Shown: piece after piece, positions 5,521 through 10,601 of the stretch
Layout: each line of letters begins with the position of its first letter
How positions within the stretch are numbered: position 1 is the first letter of the stretch
From: Porphyromonadaceae bacterium UBA7572
GTDB lineage: Bacteria > Bacteroidota > Bacteroidia > Bacteroidales > Muribaculaceae
NCBI GenBank assembly: GCA_002476625.1
Contig: DLLC01000029.1
Span: 41,444 to 52,044, forward strand
Direction of reading: 5' to 3'
DNA length: 10,601 bases
The notes under the pieces: model-generated
Database searches by the model: none
The model's input: only the letters and a program-made list of their open reading frames with translations
What the model was told of the DNA's origin: nothing
Made by a program: the position numbers and the translations under genes

Positions 5521-7092
5521 ATGAGTGAAAATTTTGAAATGGTGGCCAAAACTTTCCAGGGATTGGAAGGTGTGCTGAGCGACGAGCTTCAGGCCCTCGG
5601 AGCGCAAGAAGTGACCCAAGGCAAGCGTATGGTGTCGTTTAAGGGCAATCTCGAAACAATGTATAAGGCAAACTTCTGCTGCCGCACCGCATTGCGCATT
5701 CTGAAACCAATCTACAAGTTCCGTTCTACCGACGCCGACGACCTCTATGAGCAAGTGCGTAAATTTGAGTGGGACACCGTTTTGAGCACCGGCAAGACTT
5801 TCTCTATCGACACCACCGTGTATAGCGACGTGTTCCGCCACTCCCGCTTTGTCACTTACCGCGTGAAAGACGCTATCGTTGACTATTTTAAGGAAAAACA
5901 CGGCAAGCGTCCCTCTATTCGCGTGAGCGGCGCCGACTTCGTGCTCAACGTGCACATATCTGTAGATGAGGTGACCATATCGCTCGACTCGTCGGGCGCG
6001 CCTTTGTATAAGCGTGGATGGCGTGTGGCACAAACCGACGCACCTATCAACGAGGTGCTGGCAGCCGGCATCATCAAGCTCAGTGGGTGGGACGGACAGT
6101 GCAACTTCGTGGACCCAATGTGCGGCTCGGGCACTTTTTTGGTGGAAGCCGCAATGATTGCCGCCAACATCAACCCTGGCGTGTATCGCAAGGAGTTCGC
6201 TTTCCAAAACTGGAGCGACTACGACGAGGAACTTTTCAACACCATCTACAACGACGACAGCCAGGAACGCGAGTTTAAATACAAAATCTACGGCACCGAC
6301 ATTGCCGTTCAGGCCATAGCCATAGCCGAAGCCAACATTAAGAGCGCTGGCGTGAGCAAGATGATTGACCTGAAGCAGCGCGCCATCGCCGACTGGGAAG
6401 AGGCTCCGGAAAAAGGCGTGGTGGTCACCAACCCTCCCTATGGAGAGCGTCTGAAATACCAGGACATCAACGAGCTTTACGAGACGCTCGGCAAAAAGCT
6501 GAAATTCGTGTTTAAGGGCTACGACGCGTGGATTATCTCCTATGGCGAACTCACCGACCTCATCGGCCTGCGCCCATCGGTGAACTATCCGCTGCTCAAC
6601 GGCGACCTTGAGTGCGAACTGCGTGAATACAAGATTTTCGACGGATCGTACAAGGACATGAAGGCAGAAGGTGGCTCTATCCGCAACGAAGGCTTCCGTG
6701 CCGCCGACAAAGACAGAGGACAGCACCGCCCACGCTTTGAGGAAACATTCAAGAAGCGTGACAGCGAGAATGGCGGCGAAGCCCGAAACCGGCGCGACGG
6801 CGACCGCCCACAACGCAAGTTCGGTGACCGGCGCGACGACGACCGCCCACGACGCAGATTTGGCGACCAGCGCGATGGCGACCGCCCACGGCGCAGATTT
6901 GGCGACCGGCGTGATGGCGACCGCCCACGGCGCGAAGAAAACGGCGAGGAGCGCATGACACACGACGAGTACTTCTACAGCGAACGTCACGCCCGCACGG
7001 TGCTGCGCCACCAGGAGCCCACATTGGGCAAGGAGAATGAGCGTCCTATCATACGCGGACGCCGCAACGGATGGAAACGCCGCGATGAATAG
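5521..7092 (+). CDS. THUMP-domain RlmL-like 23S rRNA guanine-N2 methyltransferase with Arg-rich tail
   Basis: A 523-residue class I SAM-dependent RNA methyltransferase resembling the N-terminal half of E. coli RlmKL and B. subtilis YpsC/RlmL, which methylate a 23S rRNA guanine at N2. The N-terminal region (about 1-160) matches the ferredoxin-like plus THUMP RNA-binding part, with DVFRHSRFVTYRVKDAI at 103-119. The catalytic domain has PLYKRGWR at 161-168, the SAM loop DPMCGSGT at 198-205 and the target-base motif NPPYGERL at 304-311. The enzyme domain ends near residue 376. The remaining 145 or so residues are a basic, probably disordered tail with four 13-residue repeats (425-476). Similar tails may help binding to RNA or ribosome precursors; that is inference. 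The E. coli RlmK half is absent. The ATG at 5521 follows a TAACTTTG element. purD starts 87 bases after the stop. Confidence 0.88.
   Translation: MSENFEMVAKTFQGLEGVLSDELQALGAQEVTQGKRMVSFKGNLETMYKANFCCRTALRILKPIYKFRSTDADDLYEQVRKFEWDTVLSTGKTFSIDTTVYSDVFRHSRFVTYRVKDAIVDYFKEKHGKRPSIRVSGADFVLNVHISVDEVTISLDSSGAPLYKRGWRVAQTDAPINEVLAAGIIKLSGWDGQCNFVDPMCGSGTFLVEAAMIAANINPGVYRKEFAFQNWSDYDEELFNTIYNDDSQEREFKYKIYGTDIAVQAIAIAEANIKSAGVSKMIDLKQRAIADWEEAPEKGVVVTNPPYGERLKYQDINELYETLGKKLKFVFKGYDAWIISYGELTDLIGLRPSVNYPLLNGDLECELREYKIFDGSYKDMKAEGGSIRNEGFRAADKDRGQHRPRFEETFKKRDSENGGEARNRRDGDRPQRKFGDRRDDDRPRRRFGDQRDGDRPRRRFGDRRDGDRPRREENGEERMTHDEYFYSERHARTVLRHQEPTLGKENERPIIRGRRNGWKRRDE
6793..6948 (+). repeat. Four 39-base tandem repeats in the methyltransferase tail
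   Basis: Units 6793-6831, 6832-6870, 6871-6909 and 6910-6948 encode RDGDRPQRKFGDR, RDDDRPRRRFGDQ, RDGDRPRRRFGDR and RDGDRPRREENGE. The third copy is closest to the consensus and the fourth diverges in its second half. Copy number is likely to vary between strains by slippage or recombination, changing tail length without shifting frame. Confidence 0.9.
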
Positions 7093-7179
7093 TGCCGCGC
7101 GCTCACACACACTCTCTCTCCCACATAATTGGTAAAGCAATCTTTAAAAACCAACATATATTTTTTAAGTAACAACACA

Positions 7180-8460
7180 ATGAAGCAAAAAATCTTGCTG
7201 CTGGGCTCAGGTGGCCGCGAATGCGCCATCGCATGGAAATTGAGCCAAAGTGAACTCCTCGATAGCCTATACATTGCCCCAGGCAATGCAGGCACTGCGC
7301 AATATGGCACAAACGTGCCTCTTTCGCCTATGGACTTTGAGGCCGTTGGAAAGTTTGCCGCCGAGGCAGGCATCACCATGCTGGTGGTGGGCAACGAAGA
7401 CCCGCTGGTGGCTGGAATAACCGACTATTTCCACGCTACCGACGCACTGAAAGGCGTTAAGGTGATTGGACCGTCGAAAGGTGGAGCGCAGCTCGAGGGC
7501 AGCAAAGATTTTGCGAAAGGGTTTATGCATCGGCACGGCATCCCCACAGCCGCTTACCTGAGCGTCACCGCCAACAACTTGGACGAAGGACTCGCTTTCC
7601 TCGAAAACCAGAAGCCACCCTATGTGCTGAAGGCCGATGGCTTGGCAGCCGGAAAGGGCGTGCTCATCATCGACAGCCTCGATGAGGCCAAGAGGGAGTT
7701 GCGCCACATGCTCGACGGCATGTTTGGCAAGTCGAGCGCCACTGTGGTGATTGAGCAGTTCTTGTCGGGTATTGAATGCTCAGTGTTTGCGCTCACCGAC
7801 GGCGAGCACTATCAGCTTCTGCCGGTGGCAAAGGACTACAAGCGCATAGGCGAGGGCGACAAGGGGCTCAACACCGGAGGCATGGGCAGCGTGTCGCCAG
7901 TCAGCTTTGCCGACAGCGCATTCATGCAAAAGGTGAAGGAGCGCATTGTGGAGCCCACCATAGCCGGGCTGAAGGCAGAGAAGCTGCCCTACACCGGATT
8001 CGTGTTCTTTGGCTTAATCAATGTGGACGGTGATCCTTTCGTGATAGAATATAACTGCCGCATGGGCGACCCCGAAACCGAAGTGGTGATGCCACGCCTG
8101 AGGAGCGACCTCGTGGCACTGCTGGAAGCCGCAGCCGACGGCAAGCTCGACCACACACCTGTGGACATCGACCCACGCTATGCCGTGACCGTGATGATGG
8201 TGAGCGGCGGCTACCCCGAAGCCTACGAGAAAGGCAAGGTGATAGAGGGCCTCGACACGGTGAATGGCAGCGTGGTGTTTCACGCTGGCACCGCACGGAA
8301 TGAAACCGGCCAGCTCATAACTGCCGGGGGGCGCGTTCTGGCCGTCACCAGTTATGGCCACACCAAGGACGAGGCTCTGGCGCAGTCGTTCAGCAACATT
8401 GCCAAAATCAAGTTCGACAAGAGCTATTTCCGTCACGACATAGGGTTCGATCTCAAGTAG
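7180..8460 (+). CDS. purD: Phosphoribosylamine-glycine ligase (GAR synthetase)
   Basis: Second step of purine synthesis: it joins glycine to 5-phosphoribosylamine using ATP to give glycinamide ribonucleotide, in the cytosol. With the ATG at 7180 the protein has 426 residues, the usual length. Seen: LLGSGGRE at 7-14, GNEDPLVAGI at 71-80, the ATP-grasp segment YVLKADGLAAGKGV at 148-161, LNTGGMGS at 230-237 and the signature RMGDPETE at 294-301, which contains metal- and ATP-binding residues. A frame-open TTG at 7129 would add 17 residues not typical of the family, so I chose 7180, which gives MKQKILLLGSGG. No Shine-Dalgarno is visible in the AT-rich leader and no convincing promoter lies in 7093-7179, so read-through from the methyltransferase gene is possible. 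A membrane-protein gene follows after 63 bases. Confidence 0.97.
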   Translation: MKQKILLLGSGGRECAIAWKLSQSELLDSLYIAPGNAGTAQYGTNVPLSPMDFEAVGKFAAEAGITMLVVGNEDPLVAGITDYFHATDALKGVKVIGPSKGGAQLEGSKDFAKGFMHRHGIPTAAYLSVTANNLDEGLAFLENQKPPYVLKADGLAAGKGVLIIDSLDEAKRELRHMLDGMFGKSSATVVIEQFLSGIECSVFALTDGEHYQLLPVAKDYKRIGEGDKGLNTGGMGSVSPVSFADSAFMQKVKERIVEPTIAGLKAEKLPYTGFVFFGLINVDGDPFVIEYNCRMGDPETEVVMPRLRSDLVALLEAAADGKLDHTPVDIDPRYAVTVMMVSGGYPEAYEKGKVIEGLDTVNGSVVFHAGTARNETGQLITAGGRVLAVTSYGHTKDEALAQSFSNIAKIKFDKSYFRHDIGFDLK

Positions 8461-8523
8461 CGCCATCCCCCACACATATTAATCCCACCCTATATATCCA
8501 CACTGCACACACCGCAATTACAA

Positions 8524-9519
8524 ATGACATACCGAGAAGAAAGAATCAACGACTTCTTTAATTCACGCACCTTGCTCTCCATTATGGGGCTTGTGTATGT
8601 GGCAGTGTCGTATTTGGCATTTGCCTCCAGGCGGTATGGTGCATCGGTGGCGAGTGGCAATGGGGTGTTTTTCAACGACATCGACCAGCTAATCGGGCAT
8701 CCGCTCGTGTCATACGGTGTGAACACGGTGTGCGTGTTTGCCATCGTGGGGCTCACAGTGCTGCTCAACAAGACCTACACCTTCATTCGTGAAGTCACCT
8801 TCATCTATGGCTCCACCTTTTTGGCGCTACAGTTGGCTTGCCCATTTGCCAGCACACAGTTCAGCACCGGCACCGGCCTGTGCCTGCTCACGCTCATGGC
8901 GCAACACGTGATGTTCTCCACCTACCAGCAAAAGCAGGTGTCGCAGCAGCGGGTGTTTCTCGTGTTTTTCCTGGTGTCGGTGTGCAGCCTGTTCCAGTAT
9001 GCGTTTTTGGCGCTTGTGGTGCCATTCTTTATCGGGTTTCTGCAAATGCGCGCCATCAATTTCCGTGGCGTCATGGCTGCGGTGTTCGGCCTTGTCACCC
9101 CCTTTTGGCTCGCCATAGGACTTGGACTTGTGGACCCCATGTCGGCCATGCCACCAGCCTATGGCCAGGCGCTGATGGTGCTGGGCGCACGGCAAATTCC
9201 CGTCATTCTCATCGGGTTGGCAATAGTGGGCGTGTTCACCTTTATATTCATCATCATCAATGTGCTGAAGATTATGTCGTATCGCCTGCAACTGCGCGTT
9301 TACAACTCGTTTTACCTGGTGCTGGCGCTTTTCTCCATTGTGATGATGGCCATCGACTACCGTAATTTTTTCGTGTATCTGACGCTGCTCAACTATTGCT
9401 TCTCCATTCAGGTGGCACAGGCCTACACCATTCATTCCAATGTGCCTCGCCGCTATATATTCATGGTGCTCTTTATGCTCACGTGCGCCGCAAGCCACAT
9501 TTGCTATTACTTCCTTTAG
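8524..9519 (+). CDS. Polytopic membrane protein of unknown function
   Basis: A 331-residue, very hydrophobic protein with no signal peptide cleavage site that I can see. About ten membrane segments can be drawn, at roughly 17-35, 62-81, 92-108, 116-132, 143-173 (possibly two), 181-202, 225-249, 261-277, 281-300 and 310-330. A short charged N-terminus (MTYREERINDFF) precedes the first. The most motif-like stretch is FQYAFLALVVPFFIGFLQMR at 157-176, followed by a run of Arg, Asn and Gly. I do not recognise a named family with confidence; it recalls the uncharacterised Bacteroidota membrane proteins in small DUF families, and no transport or catalytic motif stands out. It ends only 4 bases before pdxB, so the two are probably translated from one message and translation may be coupled. 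Its role cannot be inferred from this alone. Confidence 0.8.
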   Translation: MTYREERINDFFNSRTLLSIMGLVYVAVSYLAFASRRYGASVASGNGVFFNDIDQLIGHPLVSYGVNTVCVFAIVGLTVLLNKTYTFIREVTFIYGSTFLALQLACPFASTQFSTGTGLCLLTLMAQHVMFSTYQQKQVSQQRVFLVFFLVSVCSLFQYAFLALVVPFFIGFLQMRAINFRGVMAAVFGLVTPFWLAIGLGLVDPMSAMPPAYGQALMVLGARQIPVILIGLAIVGVFTFIFIIINVLKIMSYRLQLRVYNSFYLVLALFSIVMMAIDYRNFFVYLTLLNYCFSIQVAQAYTIHSNVPRRYIFMVLFMLTCAASHICYYFL

Positions 9520-9523
9520 GATT

Positions 9524-10528
9524 ATGAAAATCGTAATAGAAAACCACATTCCATACATCAAGGGGCTTTTAGAGCCTTACGCCCAAGTGCAGTATCTCGA
9601 AACCTCAGCCATCACTGCCAGCGCGGTGAGGGACGCCGATGTGCTCGTCACACGAACACGCACGCGATGCGACAAGGCGCTGCTCGATGGCAGCCGTGTG
9701 CGCATGATTGCCACCGCCACTATCGGCACCGACCACATCGACCTCGACTACTGCCGGCGCTCCGGCATCAAGGTGGTGAACGCCCCAGGGTGCAACGCTC
9801 CCGCCGTGGCGCAATGGGTGCTCAGCTCAATCGGGCACTGGATGGCGAAAGTGGGCGAAACCAAGCCCCAGCACTTGGTGCTTGGCATAGTGGGTGTGGG
9901 CCATGTGGGGAGCATCGTGGCGCGGTGGGCCACACAATTGGGCTTCAGGGTGCTGCTGTGCGACCCTCCACGCGCACAAAAGGAAGGCGCGGCGGCATTC
10001 TGCTCCCTCGACGAAGTGATGGCAGAAAGCCACATCATCACATTCCACACACCGCTCTACCACAGTGGCGAACTCGCCACCCACCACCTGTGCGACGAGC
10101 AATTTCTGCAAAAAGCCACCAACCTTCGCCTGCTGATGAATGCCGCCCGTGGGGGCATCTGCCACAACGCCCCACTGGCGCACTGGCATGGCGACGTGGC
10201 CATCGACTGCTGGGAACATGAGCCAGAAATCAGCCGTCAGCTCCTTGAAAAGGCGTTTGTGGCCACGCCACATATCGCAGGTTACTCTGCCGACGGAAAG
10301 CGCCGTGGCACCGCCATGGTGATTGAGGCCCTCAACAGGGAATATGGATGGCACGCCACACCACTCGCGGCCGAAGCCCCCTACGGAGGCACAGCGAACG
10401 TCACCCTGCAAGAAGTGATGGACAGCTACAACCCTCTTGCCGACACCGCCATGCTCAAGAGCGATCCGTCGGCGGCAAATTTTGAGAGCCTCCGCAACCA
10501 TTACCACCTTCGCCCAGAAGTGAAATAG
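9524..10528 (+). CDS. pdxB: 4-phosphoerythronate dehydrogenase
   Basis: NAD-dependent D-2-hydroxyacid dehydrogenase family enzyme that oxidises 4-phospho-D-erythronate in the DXP-dependent pathway to pyridoxal phosphate. The ATG at 9524 gives 334 residues. Seen: TATIGTDHIDLDYC at 64-77, a frequent PdxB stretch; NAPGCNAPAVAQWV at 86-99; the nucleotide-binding GVGHVG at 124-129; and the catalytic set R209 (in AARGG), D228/E233 (in IDCWEHEPE) and H250 (in TPHIAG). The C-terminal part after 275 fits the PdxB-type dimerisation tail, shorter than in E. coli (378 residues in total). The frame stays open upstream to 9440, but that extension lies inside the preceding gene and lacks family resemblance, so 9524 is preferred. 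No Shine-Dalgarno is seen; the 4-base gap to the upstream stop suggests translational coupling. Confidence 0.95.
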   Translation: MKIVIENHIPYIKGLLEPYAQVQYLETSAITASAVRDADVLVTRTRTRCDKALLDGSRVRMIATATIGTDHIDLDYCRRSGIKVVNAPGCNAPAVAQWVLSSIGHWMAKVGETKPQHLVLGIVGVGHVGSIVARWATQLGFRVLLCDPPRAQKEGAAAFCSLDEVMAESHIITFHTPLYHSGELATHHLCDEQFLQKATNLRLLMNAARGGICHNAPLAHWHGDVAIDCWEHEPEISRQLLEKAFVATPHIAGYSADGKRRGTAMVIEALNREYGWHATPLAAEAPYGGTANVTLQEVMDSYNPLADTAMLKSDPSAANFESLRNHYHLRPEVK

Positions 10529-10548
10529 CACAGGGGAAAAACAGCGCC

Positions 10549-10601
10549 ATTCCCTTGACTTTTGTCAAAAACGCCCCACTTATTCCCTTGACTTTTGTCA
10601 A
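10549..10601 (+). repeat. 20-base direct repeat, 33-base period, containing TTGAC-TTTT-GTCAA dyads
   Basis: ATTCCCTTGACTTTTGTCAA occurs exactly at 10549-10568 and 10582-10601; the second copy touches the window edge, so the repeat could be longer and more copies may follow. Each contains a perfect 5-base inverted repeat with a TTTT loop (10555-10568 and 10588-10601). It lies 20 bases after the pdxB stop. It could be a tandem array, paired operators for the next gene, or part of a terminator; the stems are short for a terminator. Confidence 0.8.

Noticed and set aside
5434..7140. 568-residue open frame antisense to the methyltransferase gene
   Set aside because: It mirrors a clear coding gene in G+C-biased DNA, has low-complexity Ala/Val composition and lacks any recognisable domain.
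7143..7164. Promoter before purD (TATATTTT at 7157-7164)
   Set aside because: The -7 match lacks the final G and no TTTG occurs at the right distance, so the AT-rich leader explains it.
7129..7179. Upstream TTG start for purD
   Set aside because: The extra 17 residues are not typical of PurD, and the ATG at 7180 gives the normal N-terminus.
9440..9523. Upstream ATG for pdxB inside the membrane-protein gene
   Set aside because: The 28 extra residues are an out-of-frame reading of the preceding gene; the ATG at 9524 fits the family start.
10549..10601. CRISPR array start
   Set aside because: The repeat would be 20 bases with a 13-base gap, too short for a known CRISPR type; only two copies are visible.

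Overview
The window looks like chromosomal DNA from a member of the Bacteroidota, most likely order Bacteroidales (Prevotella- or Muribaculum-like; the genus is inference). Supporting signs are a stand-alone S23-type four-helix-bundle gene, promoter elements of the Bacteroidota type (TTTG and TAnnTTTG), start codons mostly without a Shine-Dalgarno sequence, a degenerate AAA/DUF4143 gene of a kind common in this group, and the purD and pdxB gene types. All intact genes are on the + strand.

Layout. A small AT-rich four-helix-bundle gene (31-402, about 39% G+C) sits inside heptamer repeats. TTAGANN units lie before it (4-24) and at its stop codon (399-461). Two blocks of three hexamers follow (467-502), then 23 uninterrupted heptamers of the inverse form NNTCTAA (503-663), ending 17 bases before proA (681-1916). 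A second copy of this arrangement without a protein gene fills the proA-helicase gap (1906-2053). Two more heptamers form the last codons of the SF1 helicase gene (2064-3962). A BASS-type membrane transporter follows 8 bases later (3971-4927) and is probably co-transcribed with the helicase. Its stop overlaps the convergent remnant of a DUF4143 ATPase gene (4922-5196, minus strand), which keeps its promoter, first 11 codons and last 80 codons but has lost its middle. Then come an RlmL-like rRNA methyltransferase with an Arg/Asp-rich repeat tail (5521-7092), purD (7180-8460), an unrecognised polytopic membrane protein (8524-9519) and pdxB (9524-10528). The window ends in an exact 20-base direct repeat with a 33-base period.

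How the genes relate. Most are housekeeping genes: proline synthesis (proA), purine synthesis (purD), pyridoxal phosphate synthesis (pdxB), rRNA modification and nucleic-acid unwinding. They do not form one pathway. The least explained part is the left third, where a four-helix-bundle gene is embedded in a heptamer array whose gene-less relatives occupy the next gene boundaries. I propose, as inference, a repeat-spreading system in which the small protein recognises or helps propagate the heptamers, comparable in logic to REP sequences and their RAYT enzymes but with an unrelated protein. No nuclease, transposase or reverse transcriptase is visible here.
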